Source of the DNA: Owenia fusiformis
Taxonomy: Eukaryota > Annelida > Polychaeta > Sabellida > Oweniidae
Direction: 5' to 3'
DNA: 64,000 nucleotides
Assembly: GCA_903813345.2 (NCBI GenBank)
Contig: CAIIXF020000010.1
Coordinates: 26,562,425-26,626,424 of the forward strand
The position numbers and the translations under genes were made by a program. Numbering within the stretch: the first letter of the stretch is position 1; each line of letters begins with the position of its first letter. Below the pieces are notes generated by a model. The model searched no databases and was not told the DNA's origin. It saw nothing but the letters and a program-made list of their open reading frames with translations. Positions 22,130-33,820 of the stretch are shown here, piece by piece.

Positions 22130-23010
22130 GTCTGCGCCGATTTCAATAACTTCGTACTTGATCAGAACTGGGTTCCAACAGAATTCCTACAAACTCATGA
22201 ATGAAATAGTTATTGCATGGAATACTTACTTTTGTCAAAATCAAAATAGAACTCTAGTTAAAAAATATATTGTGCTAAATTATTGCCATTTCTTAGTAAA
22301 ATGTCGTTCTCCGGTACGTTGCCAAAATTATTCGATGGTACCCCGTGATCAACATACATTTATTTAGATCTAGACTTTGAAATTATTAATAAACAAAATT
22401 GTCAGATTAACATTACGTGGTTAGTGAAATTATTGGTAGCCTTATATTATTTCAATTTGGGTACAGTTTTTGGACACCCTGTACTTATCCTAGTTCAATA
22501 AAAAAAATTGCTTACAAAGGTTATGGTGCTAACAGAGTAAAAATGAATTAAAACTTTAAACAAGCTTATAACATGACAGTGAGGTTATCCTACAACTTAA
22601 GAAATAGTGTTAACAAACATTTGCCCAAACCCTACGGCCCTACCCCGTGCCTTAGAGACCCCACCCCATGCCTTGGAGGTTAGGGGGTACATGCAAAAAT
22701 TGGGTTCTGCGCTTCTAGCGACCTCTATTTAGTAGTCTAGCTACAAGTCCAGGGGCTTGACGCAAGACTATTTATCAGGACGTCCTTTATTTGATATTTT
22801 ATGGGTAAAAGCAGACAATAGGCGCAATCCAATCTCCATCTAGATAAGAATAATTAAATAAAACATACTCAGGACGTTTTATATCATGTGTAATAATTAG
22901 AATAATCGCAGCACGGGCTTGTAGGACATCCTTGGTCCAAGGGTATCTCACTTCTTTCCATTTTAAGCATATCAAATGAAGTGCTTTGAAGAAGGATGGC
23001 ATGGGACGTC
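22130..23010. repeat. dispersed repeat fragments shared with 27.5-28.6 kb
   Basis: The block near 22138-22175 (ATTTCAATAACTTCGTACTT, then GATCAGAACTGGGTT) is the reverse complement of a block near 28478-28510. The block at 22931-23005 (TTGGTCCAAGGGTATCTCAC) recurs in direct orientation at 27504-27573. This suggests two scattered copies of one unclassified repeat. Confidence 0.65.
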
Positions 23011-23887
23011 CTATCAAACAATATTGGGACTAAAAACTATACTAAAACGTGAGATGTTAGTAAAAGAATAATTAATCTTAATTGCTCCATGGAACAAATC
23101 CTGCTTCTAGTTACTATGCCAATTGATACAATATGAGTGATGACTCCATAACCTAGATTTATTGTACCAAATCGAATGCGGAAAGGCTAACGCTTGGTAT
23201 GCTCTATCACTAATAGCTTTGTCTCTATTCACCAGCCATATGCTTATTAAACTCGCTCATGGGATTAAGATTTAGTTCTCCTGATCAATGGAAGTTCAAT
23301 TACAGTGATTATCTATATCTTATCTGATATATTTTGTTGTATCGATCATCAACGCCTAACACCTTCTGTAGAATATAATAGTAAATGAGTCAATTAAACA
23401 GAAGTTGCTAAGCGACAAAGCATAAATGCTGACAGTTAAAATCACAACGGAAATCTTGAAGATTTTATAAGACCTACACCAAGCAAATGATAAAACCCTA
23501 TTGAAAATAATATTCCTCATTAAGGACATGTTCTCGAGGTAACGCAAAGTGTGATGGAAATGTGTAGAACAATCGTGGTCACTTATACATTAAAGTTGAT
23601 TGTTATTTACCATTTTCTGATATGATAACCACTTTAGAAGGACAACCTTTCACACTTCACACCGCAAATGTTGTATTTCTAGTGAGTGCCAAAGCAATAT
23701 TAGAGCACACACCTCCAATTGTTTATCAATTGAAATTCATTGGATTAATGGCTTTATTTAAAACCTTTATTTTTGCGTATGGATCAATCTATCAATCCGT
23801 TTTCAATAGTTCATACTCCTACAGCATTATTGAACTTAACAGAAGTGAATGTTACTTGCAACATGTCAATGTCATATTTTCCTGAAT

Positions 23888-24725
23888 ATAATCACAGGCT
23901 GGTATCGAAATATTTGTCCGCTGTGACGGAGCATGCTATTTTTCATAAAAACACTAAGAATACTTCACGATTTATTTTTTAACTCATATGTTTCGTTATA
24001 CCATACAAAATTACTTACTCCATGTAATGGATATATCATTTGCGGGTAACTTTCACTTCTGTTTGAAGTCCAATTACGCTGGGAAGAAAAGCTATTGAAA
24101 ATGGCGCCAGAGTATCATACTTCAAAATGTACCATTTCTTGTTTAACTTTCTAATGGCACGATATAGTGACACGATAATATTTACACATGGTTTCAGCAT
24201 AACTATGAAGGTATAAATGAGATGTTGATGTATTTGGTCTTTTTAATTCGTTTGTAAAAAATAATGTTTTTTTTGTCCGCTGTGACGGAGCAGTTGCAAA
24301 TATGAACTGTGAAAATGCTCCGTCACAGCGGACAAAAAATATTAATATTATTTTTTATTAAAAAAACTAAAAAGACCCAATGCATTAATATCTCATTAAT
24401 ACATTCAGAGTTATGCTTAAAACATATGTTAATATTATCGTGTCACTATATCATGCCATTAAAAAGGTAAAAAAGAAATGGCACATTTTAGAGTTTGATA
24501 CTCTGGCGCCGTTTTCAATAGATTTTACTCCTAGCGTTATTGGACCTCAAACAGAAGTGAAGTTTACACGCAAATGATATATCCATTGCATGGAGTAAGT
24601 GATAATCTTTGATAAAACGAAACATATGAGTTAAAAAATAAATCGTGAAGCATTCTTAGTGTTTTTATGAAAAATAGCATGCTCCGTCACAGCGGACAAA
24701 TCTTTCGATACCAGCCTGTGATAAT
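23888..24725. repeat. ~840-bp near-perfect palindrome (foldback element)
   Basis: Arms of about 400 bp meet at a short loop (about 24294-24312). Outer landmarks are ATCACAGGCTGGTATCGAAA on the left and its complement on the right. The same box, TTTGTCCGCTGTGACGGAGC, occurs four times: outer left (23913), inner left (24275) and, inverted, inner right (24314) and outer right (24681). Mid-arm landmarks (ATGGCGCCAGAGTATCATAC and ATCGTGTCACTATATC with their mates) confirm pairing along the length. No ORF of note. A transcript would form a very long hairpin. It lies in the intron between the T1 exons. Confidence 0.95.
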
Positions 24726-24730
24726 GAACC

Positions 24731-24810
24731 ATACATCTGAGTTAAGAAATAAAGTGTGAGGTTTTCTTAACATTTTCAGTAAGTAGTGTGATCCCCACAG
24801 CGGACAAATT
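24731..24810. repeat. degenerate direct copy of the palindrome's right end
   Basis: The block ACATCTGAGTTAAGAAATAA ... CCCACAGCGGACAAAT repeats, with changes, the last ~80 bp of the preceding palindrome (24627-24702). Confidence 0.7.
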
Positions 24811-25819
24811 CAACCACCGTCCAAATGAAAGGTTCGGGGTGCGGACAACCCAATCCCCTAATGTTCAGAAAAATAATCAACTATTTTGACCGCAAACCTA
24901 AATGTTTTGGATCTCCTTCATGGGAATATGAGGCTCAAACAATATGACCAATTTTCTAACGCAAGGCCAAAGATTTTCAAAGAAGGGGAATTTTTCTCCA
25001 GGCAACCAAAGGAAGGGATTTTCCCAGGTATAAGGGAAAACGAATAACCCCCTTAAAAGCCTGCACAGATTTGGATCCCACGATGTGACCAGAAGGTCAA
25101 CAAAACAAAAGGTCAGATCTAAAAACCAAAACCATAAAAATATTGTTTTACTACATACAAGTAATGTCTCTAGGTCTCCTGGATAATAAAATTATCAATC
25201 CGACTCCCATAAACGCATACCTCTACTCTTTTACCTCAATAGATTTTTCAAAAAAGATGATCTTGTTTTCTCATTTTTATTACATGGAGAGCTATAGATT
25301 CATGAGATTATACAAAAGAGATCTATAATTTTCTCGAAGATAGAATAACGTTGGAAGTCTCATTTTGAAGATTTTGGTGAAACTTTTCAAATTTTTGTGA
25401 CCAAACTTTGGCCGAAACGTAGCCCATGTTATTTCCCCTTCAGAGAAATACAAAATAGCTATACAAATATTTTAACATGTTGTTTTCAACTTTTTCTGCG
25501 ACTTTCCTCTTTTCAGAAGTTACTGGCATAGAGCAGAAAACACTTTTGATATGGTAAAAATGAGATATTGAAATAAAAACATGTTCGTGATTGCCTATAT
25601 TCTGAAGTGCATACGATAGATCACTGCTCAGGCAAGTAATACTATAGAAACAGCTACTGGATATTTCTACTTATTCTATTGATACTCGTCGTGAAAAATT
25701 GGTTACCTTACCCTTTGAAGTTGCGATGGCTTCCGACGAGTCAATATGTTTGGCTGGTGGCATTATAGATTATACTTTTACATATAAGTTTAATTCAAAA
25801 AGGTAATGGGGATTTTACC
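24811..25819. other. intronic stretch
   Basis: No gene. Text near 25380-25450 partly resembles the later block at 25862-25935 (GTGACC...CGAAACGT), so it may be a decayed relative. Confidence 0.35.
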
Positions 25820-26118
25820 TATAATTCGTGCAATCATGAATAGACGAAAATCTTGTCGAAACTTGCAACTCGGATGTTGCGCCATTTTGTGACCGAAACG
25901 TTGTTAACTCTGATGAAGGGTCTTCCTGTTGCCGTGATAACAATATTTATTTACAATTCCAATATGGCTGCCAAAAGGCAAGATGACCGCTGAAAACTGT
26001 AATCAGCTCTGTAACTTGGTACCGTCTGTACAAATTTATATGCAAATATCTGCTTTGTGTTTATTTATATATTGGAAGACACAATAAAGCTTTGAAATCT
26101 GAATCTGAATCTGAATGT
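25820..26118 (+). mobile_element. retroelement 3' end with (GAATCT)n tail
   Basis: CACAATAAAGCTTTGAAATC is followed by tandem TGAATC units ending near 26118, the form of a non-LTR or Penelope-like 3' terminus. Upstream, GACCGAAACGTTGTTAACTC followed by TGATGAAGGGTC has hammerhead-type GAAA and CUGANGA boxes with a GACC/GGGTC pairing. No RT coding is left. Confidence 0.45.
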
Positions 26119-26264
26119 TTGCTGAGTGTGCATATCATTCCTTCAATTGGGTTATAATACAGTAATCAATAATATTGGCCTTAGACAAGACTGGAAGTGC
26201 CATGGTACTTTTTCGATACAATTGATTCCTTATTGAACACTTTTATAGTGTGACTTTAGTCAAT

Positions 26265-26751
26265 TTAAAGGGACTCGGTGTGTTTTTGCTGATTTTAAAT
26301 TGCTACGAAATAAAAAGATTCAAATGAGACTTTTACATGTTGTAACAATTCCCCTTTGCATTCGTTTGACTTCACTTCTTAAAAGAGAGCTTCGTCTTCT
26401 TGTAGTTTATCTAGACTCTGCATGCAGGGTATGTAACAATAGACTGCTACTGCAGTTTTCAAAATATTTAGGTAATAAACGAATTAATGTTCTTATAAAC
26501 TGCAAAATGTGCATGGACTTTTTTCATCTTGGCTCATGCCGCTCACTAGATGAGCAATTCTTTCAATATTTGCATCACGTTTCATTGGTGGAGACATTGT
26601 GTTATGTCTCCAACCTTTTTGTGACGGCATTCGGCGGTTGGCGTTCGGTGTCTGTGACAAATGGTAGGTGGTGACATTTTGCATCTTGATGACTTGTTAT
26701 ACATATTGTAGTAGTATCTTAGAATTAGGAATATGCACCGAGTCGCTTTAA
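26265..26751. mobile_element. MITE with TTAA ends
   Basis: The ends are TTAAAGGGACTCGGTGTG on the left and CACCGAGTCGCTTTAA on the right, with TTAA at each boundary. The interior contains two blocks found elsewhere in the window: a CACTTCTTAAAAGAGAGCTT block (inverse copy near 29520) and an ATGGTAGGTGGTGACATTTT block (related copy in the MITE at 57030). Confidence 0.75.
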
Positions 26752-27503
26752 AAGAGATGTTCATTTTTTCGCTAACGTTCGTATCTGTATTTGTATGCGG
26801 TTGCCACGGACTCCTATATCACATTCAATGGTGTTCTTTTGTCTGGCAGGTTATTTGTGTGGAAACCGAAATAATTATATTCACAATGATTCGGCACGAT
26901 ATTGTCGAAATCAAACTACATGATGTTTTTCAAATTAAGATTATGTCTAAATGTCACTTGGTAGTTTTCTATTATTCAATCCAAATTGATCCGGAATTAC
27001 ATATACAACCACACGTCAATTCTGAAAGGATTATTGACATAAACGCATATACTTTTGTAGTGCATTATAGCCAGACAATCTAGTTGATTAATGTGTTAAT
27101 AATTTATTTATATTACAAAAACCTACGTACAGCTGAGGAACAATAGAGTTATGAAGTGTAACTTATAGTCTCGGGGAACGAATCGAAAGCAGAATAAGGA
27201 CACTGTCCCTTTTTGAATGGGATCAACGTTCCCGAGATGATAGCATGTACTGGTTCAATATTTCATGAATGCAATCTGCATTAGTATTAATGGGATTTGG
27301 TTTCTTGTTTATTAACACTTCAATTTTAAAGTGGAATTTATGTAACCTTAGATCTTATAACAATTTTCATTGTTTAGCTTGTCTCTGTCTTTAAATAGAC
27401 ACTTATCTTCCGAATTTCCCTTTAAAATCAGCCTTGTGTCCCTATACACACATGTCCATCAGCAATTTTACCCTGATTTGTGCTACGACGTGTCAAGTCA
27501 TTC
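26752..27503. other. intronic stretch
   Basis: A 116-codon frame (26733-27083) has no family resemblance. Nothing else recognised. Confidence 0.35.
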
Positions 27504-27573
27504 TTGGTCCAAGGGTATTTCACTTCTTTCCATTTTGAATTTAAGCATAAATGAAGTCCTTTGAAGAAGGATG
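27504..27573. repeat. dispersed repeat copy
   Basis: TTGGTCCAAGGGTATTTCAC ... GAAGAAGGATG matches 22931-23005 in the same orientation. Confidence 0.75.
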
Positions 27574-27924
27574 TATCAAGTAAAATCCATAGCTATGGTA
27601 TTTAGCATTTCTATTGTTATTAGACAAGTGAATGATGTTTTGATTTCTTGCAATAAAGATTAGATATTAATTCTTCATCAATTAGTCAAAGCGATATCAT
27701 AATTGATAATACCTTGTACATACAAAATAACGACATTGGAATGCAGTTTCTAACGTTGTTTATCAACTTTGAAATTTCGATTTTCTTTGAAATTGTGATT
27801 TGAAGGTCGGGTAGCTTCGCCACCCAGGTTCCCCATAGAGTCCATGGAATGCATTTTCTTGTATTCCCAGTGTCATCGACTTATTTGGTCCTCTCAACGA
27901 ACAGGTCGTTTTCCAAGAAATTTC

Positions 27925-28600
27925 AAGATTTTTACACAATTTATTTTGACTCAAAGGCTGCTTATTCGCAGACAAAATGAACCAGCACATGCAATTGACA
28001 ATGCTAATCATGCTTCTGCACGAAACTCATCGGAAGCCTATTACGATCAAATACGAAGTTATTGAAAAAGGTTTCTTCCTTCACTCGGAATGGTCGTTTT
28101 TCATTTATAACTTTTTAAGACTAATTGATAAACATCCTGGATATTCTACACCGAAAACAAGGGAAAACGTTTTCATCAGAATTTCTCGCAGCATTTCCTT
28201 CTTGTATTAACTCGTTACATAGAACAATTTGCTTATAATGAAGAAATTTAACAAGTCTGTGTATCATTTTAAAAGTTTGAAATTACTTTTTAGCGGTTCA
28301 AATAAAGAAATTGAATTGGGCTGGTAATTTTGGGAGCATGATATTTTGCAGAAAAAGCTCAATAATTTCGTACAATTTATTTTCAACTTAAAAGCTGCTT
28401 CTTGTCAGACAAAGTCAACCACCTCATGAAATGCCTAAATCAATCAATCTTTTGTGGCAATTTTGTTGTAACCCAGTTCTGGTCCTATACGAAGTTATTG
28501 AAAACGCAGACGTCCTATATTCCGAAATATCGTTTTTCTATAACAACTTTTTATAACACGAAGACTTTCTAAAAATACATGGAATAGTCTTAATGCTGAT
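27925..28600. repeat. two-copy diverged tandem duplication, period ~420 bp
   Basis: Unit A (about 27925-28175) and unit B (about 28345-28595) share CACAATTTATTTTGACTCAA / CGTACAATTTATTTTCAACT, then GCTGCTTATTCGCAGAC / GCTGCTTCTTGTCAGAC, and ATACGAAGTTATTGAAAA. A third, inverted copy lies near 22138-22175. Confidence 0.65.
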
Positions 28601-30408
28601 GGTTCTTTAAAATTTCTGCGTCTCAGTTTTGCTTTATTTCAAAATGAAATACATATTGAAAATATGTAGCATTTGAATAGATATGTCACCAATATGGGGA
28701 AAATTTTGAATACTCGATTTTTCGACTTTGAATTTCGAATGATGAGTCGGTTACTGAGCCTGAGTTTACATCTAGCGAAAATGAATTGTCTGTTGCTCAT
28801 TCGAAACACCGATGTTGAAATGAACTATATTTCTATCCATGTACACTCCCCTCCATCAGTTCCGCAACACAAATACCCCCATTGAAATACGTTTTAAAGC
28901 CTCCTTATGTTTGAATTTCTATTTGCACAATCTGTAAAGAAATAACTACTTTTAGGCCTGGAAATATAAGTTCCAAACCCTCCAATTTTTCTATTTTTTC
29001 ACCATTTACAAAGGGTCGGATATTGATGACAAATCTAATTGTTGTTTTTTTGAAAATCGACATTACCATGTAAACCAATGGGAAATGGTAGGTTTGCCGC
29101 AAGTCATATGACGGAATATCCATCCATCCAAGTTTTCGCAAAAAACTCCTCCCATTGAAATAACACAAGAGGCGAGATATGATTTTCAAAAATGACTTTG
29201 AGGCTCTGTTTCTTTATTTTAAAAAAGTTCAATTTTCTATATTATGAATTCTTTACTGAATAGAAATCTGATTTGCCCCGAACCAACCATATTCCATTGC
29301 TTTGTCGATTCAAAAAATTGCCAAACTTATGGTGGGATGTGTAATTTTATTCATGGATCAAATATATTTTCATTGTAAGGTTACATTGAATTACATTTGT
29401 GTTGATTTTATTGCACAGTTTCAATGTCAACCCCAACCCAAAATGCGCAAACTCAAACACAGGCTTCCTTATTCTGCGCGCAGAGTCTAGTTATAATAAA
29501 CTACCGAAGACGAAGCTCTCTTTTAAGAAGTGAAGTCGAACGAATGCAAAGGGTAAGGCTTCCTCAGAGGAACAGTTTTTTCAGAAACATTTCAGAAAAA
29601 CCCACGTTTGGTTAAATAGAGAATATGGAACCAATATCCCACGTGGAGCGTGAATGAAAAATAATAACATACTGTACGAATGGCGTACTATAGAAAGGCG
29701 TGGCATTTAACAATAGTAGTTAGATTCATTTCAATGATCGCATCCATCGAGATGATCATCTCACTCAAACTAAAACCACTTATTATATTTCTCTGATCGA
29801 TGCAATACAAACATTTTTCACAATTAACGTCTATAATTTACAAAATGTTAGCTATTAATTAGCATTTGAGAAAACTATCACGTTTTATGAGACGGTCGCC
29901 TGTAAAGCATAATATATTGGCGCAATTAATGAAAATACATTTGTATTGACATAATTATCTTTTATAACAATTCTAGAATTGGATTGGAATTATTTGAGAT
30001 TTGATTTGTTGCAATTTGTTAATCAGTTACGTGCGTCGATAGCCACATCTTTACACATGACAAAATTCTTGCGAATATCACAAAATCATTGACAAACGAT
30101 ATCGAGATCAAGTGATGCAGTTATTGGGTATCGCGAGTTGGGTTAACGAGTATTGGACGCATTTGCAAGGGAAATGACTAGTAAGTAAAGTATGGGTTTT
30201 AAGTGACAAAATAGTTTAAAATTATCTGAGTAAAATCAATCGAAAGTATCTTACATACTCATCAGCTTATTTTGGACCTCACACGAGACGCAAGAGAATT
30301 GACAATTTCAACGTATAATCAATCTATCTTGGTGCGGATGTTGAAATCAGTGCATAGTACCACATACATTATGATATACTGATATAATCAAGATAAAATG
30401 ATGGCTAC
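28601..30408. other. intronic stretch
   Basis: No gene. At 29487-29560 is a fragment (GACGAAGCTCTCTTTTAAGA) of the repeat found inverted inside the MITE at 26265-26751. The remainder is unrecognised AT-rich DNA. Confidence 0.4.
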
Positions 30409-30789
30409 CGTTCGAAAGCTATTCCCACAGATGTTCTGGTCCATATGCAGTTCCTCCGTTCTATAGAAATCTAGAATCGATTGGAAGGCAATCGGATGCC
30501 GATCAAAGAAATATTCATTTGTTGACGGATCATAACTTTCATCTGACTTGAGCAAGTTAGCAAGTAGAGAGAGTCTTGTGCCGGGCAATCTTTCTAGAGT
30601 GGACACAAACACTTCACTCCGCACTCCCCCTACATTGATGATCAGTTTTTCATCTATATTTGATCTATCCAATGACATGATGTTTTTCTCTCGTTCTTTA
30701 GCTTGTTTGGGCACTTTAGTTTGTCTAACATTTTGCGTAATACTAGTGTCCCTTCCAAACGTTGTGGACGCAGCTATTGCCCCTATCAT
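30409..30789 (-). CDS. Shaw/Kv3-like K+ channel, alternative first exon B (T1 domain)
   Basis: The minus-strand first exon starts at an ATG at 30789 and ends at donor ACG/GTAGCC (30409), phase 0; 127 residues. After a ~45-residue polar N-terminus (a second Met lies about 40 residues in) comes the T1 start: IINVGG, STLERLPGTRLSLL, ESYDP, EYFFDRHP, ILDFYRTEELH, DQNICGNSFRT. H-x5-C at the end supplies half of the zinc signature completed by the exon at 19266-19490. About 55 of 80 aligned T1 residues match exon A at 33485-33820. The upstream open frame begins with a TTG, which I do not take as the start. The final codon and phase match exon A, so both can splice to the same acceptor. Confidence 0.88.
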
Positions 30790-33484
30790 ATTAATTTTCA
30801 ATGGTATTTATGAACTTCTTACATTACCATCATTTAAGATGTATCATTTAATCTGAAGGCTTATACTTCGTCATCAATCCGATTACTTGTATTTTCTTAA
30901 CACAAGATTAGCGCCAAGATAAGTTAGTATCGCTAGCTTCCATTGTTCATCATTCCATCCAGCATCGCCGCAAATAGCTCAACTGCTGTTAGCTGTACCT
31001 ACATTGTGTAACATCCACGTGTCACCAGGGATACATGAATACACCAGCCTGTCAATAAATTATAGCTTCACTTTTTCCTTATACATAATTTAAGAGAAAA
31101 TGTAATCGTTTTTAAATGAATAACCTGGTAACATTGAGAAATTCTGAATTAGATAAAAAATATATTTTTACTCCGTTGTGATGGTATAATTAGATGAGTA
31201 AGAAAGAACGGAATGTAACGACGTCATATGCTCACTGATATGGCAAGGTGGACGAGTGGGGCTGCGTTAATTTACAATAGATTGTTGTTCAGATTTATTC
31301 AGAGATTAATGATTGTGGTTACTTGTGGAAAAAGTGTTTACGTATTGTCATGCTAACTTTACACATTTCTCATAATGTTCATATGCATCGTAGCTTACAG
31401 AATGTACTATATCTTAAATGTCTTGATTTGGAAAACCTAACATTTCATTTCATTTTACAATCGCCTATATTTAGGCTATACTGCTTGAAATTACTGAAAA
31501 TAATGAATTTATTCATGGGATTAAAAGGCATCGCCTATATGGCTTTACCGATATAAATAATTAAATACTATAAAATAGATTGTCACGACGCGTATATTTC
31601 AGACTGAATTGCCTGAAACGTTCGTTGTTGTCTGGGCATATATTTTGCTATGGCTACAGCGAATTCATAACTAATGGTTTATTCTTTGAAAACAAAAACA
31701 ACACTAGTTTGAAAACAATACTGGTGTGTAGAATTACTACCCTTACAATTAGAGAGTAAAATGTAGTCAAAGTACTATGCCTTGAATATACATTATAAAT
31801 TGCAGACTAAAATCAAAGTATGACACAATGAAAACAGCACATAATATATCAAAATATTGTGACGGCGCTTAAAAAGTAATTTTGACGGAGTTCAGATTAA
31901 TTTTGACGACGTTTAAAATTCTTAACATCTATCCATTCAGACCATGTTGCCATCATCGTGAGAAATTATGAAGACAGAACGATACGATGAGTATCAGAAT
32001 GTGTTGCCACAAATGTTTAACAACTTTCTGATGCTTACATGGTGATCAAGGCCACGGCGACATTGTTGCATTTATTGCGCGCATTGATTTTTAGGTCTGT
32101 AAACAAACGTGGGATTTATATATGGGGACATCGATTCAGACTCTTTGAACGGAGCTTTTGTGGCAATGTAACAGGTACTTTGTTATAAATAAATGGCGGA
32201 AGCCCAGAATTAAAATATGAACCTATCTTGTTGTACAGATGAACATCTTTTTTATTTTTATTGACCGACTGACATGCGTCACGCCATATCATCGTCGCTG
32301 TCATCATGGTCAAATGATATTTATTGACTGGTCGTTAACAGAAACAAAATACGGCATATCAAAATGTTTTAGACATTTCTAATAACATATTAATGGAATG
32401 TACGAAGAAATCGCTGGTGTAGAAAAACATTTATTATTTTTGTTATAAGCTAAATTAAAATAATTTTCTACAAACGTTTCTGATTGCGCTTTGACCGTTC
32501 CAAGTCTTAAACGCAACAAGAACATAAAGAACATATATATTTCCCGTCTTTCCTCGATTTTACTGTTTACATTGCATATACCATATGGAATTAAAAGAGA
32601 GACAAATGTCTGTCTGACATTGTATTTATTTCTTCAAAAGGCCGTAGCCAGGAGGATGGGGGGGGGGGTTCGAGCCATTTTTTGGCCAAATTTGTAGAAT
32701 GCAAGCTCCCTGGGGAATTTTTAGAAATTGAACGCCCCTTGGCAAACGCTGGCTACAGGCCTGTTCAATGTAACCTATTTGTACCATGCTCAGAGTTTGA
32801 GGTGGAAAATAATTTGCAACTTTATTAATTATGTAATACATATGAGAATGATCTTTGATTATGAAAGAATGGAAAGAATTTAGCACTAATTCTATAAAAA
32901 TGTTGTGACGGCGTTGCGACTCTCGAGCTACAAATGACGCGAGTTTCTCATTTCGTGACATGTTTTTTCGCATCGAGCAGCTCAAGTAACACATCATATT
33001 GTTCGACATTTCACCTATGCAATAGTAGATCGAATTTTGATACTGAAAAAGATTCATTAACAAAAGTGAAGTATCAGTTGTAAGGACACGGCATGTTCTA
33101 GTCGATTTTATCATTTTTTGAGTCTGAAATTTCACGGTCAAACATCACAATAGAAAGTCCATTTCAAGATGGGACACATTCGAGGAGACTTGAGTAACGA
33201 CCAGACAACCAAATATAGTGGAAGAACATTAACTCTACATATTTAGCATGCCCCTTACTCTCTCGATATTTGGACCCCTGGGTCACCTTCCCGGGGTCAC
33301 CTTGTACACACTCCTTCGCGATCATGACATCATTCTACTGGGCCATATGAACCATGCACAGTTTGTACATTACGACGAAGCATATAATTTCTGAATTGCA
33401 AAATCATTGAAACTTCTACTGAGAAACGAAATTAAATCAGGCAAAAAACGTCAGAACTACGAGATAATCACAAAATTAATTTAC
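30790..33484. other. stretch between the two alternative first exons
   Basis: It should hold the promoter of first exon B (upstream of 30789 on the minus strand), but no TATA box or initiator is convincing. A small G/C-rich MITE lies at 32639-32762. No other gene. Confidence 0.4.
32639..32762. mobile_element. short G-rich MITE
   Basis: AGGCCGTAGCCAGG on the left pairs with CTGGCTACAGGCCT on the right. The interior begins with a run of G followed by TTCGAGCC. Short repeats of this GTAGCCAGG style are common in marine invertebrate genomes (general knowledge). Confidence 0.7.
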
Positions 33485-33820
33485 CGTTTTCATGACGTTG
33501 CCGCATATATTCTGATCTACATGTAGCTCTTCAGATCTATAATATTGCAAAATGGCGGCAAACGCTGCAGGGTGGCGATCAAAATAATACTCTCTAGTCA
33601 ACGGATCATAACTCTCGTCAGCCTCAAGGTTTTGTGCCAGGAGAGAAAGTCTGGTATTTGGGAGGCGTTCCAATGTAGATACAAAAGTCTCAAATTTTTG
33701 ACCCCCGACATTGATTACCACCCGCTTGTCTAATGATGTTTCCAGCAGTTTATGAAGTTCTTTATGGTGAGTGTCCTCCATTATGAGAGTACTCCCAGAC
33801 TGGTGGTGTTTAACAGTCAT
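33485..33820 (-). CDS. Shaw/Kv3-like K+ channel, alternative first exon A (T1 domain)
   Basis: A minus-strand first exon from ATG at 33820 to donor ACG/GTAAAT at 33485, phase 0; 112 residues. An in-frame TAA two codons upstream of the ATG supports this start. After ~32 polar residues come VVINVGG, STLERLPNTRLSLL, ESYDP, EYYFDRHP, ILQYYRSEELH and DQNICGNVMKT. The H-x5-C of the zinc signature is present. Joined to 19266-19490 the spacing to the Cys pair is exactly x20, as in the family. The N-terminus differs from exon B, so the isoforms would differ both in cytoplasmic N-terminus and in the assembly face of T1. Confidence 0.9.

Noticed and set aside
23888-24725. CRISPR-like array suggested by four copies of a 20-bp box
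   Set aside because: The copies are placed as inverted pairs at palindrome ends with unequal spacing in a eukaryotic genome, not as regularly spaced direct repeats.
26300-27083. Two plus-strand frames of 124 and 116 codons
   Set aside because: The first lies inside a MITE and the second has no homology or splice context; both look like chance frames.
31245-31325. tRNA-like start (GGTGGACGAGTGG)
   Set aside because: An A-box-like string only; no B box, no cloverleaf, no acceptor stem pairing.
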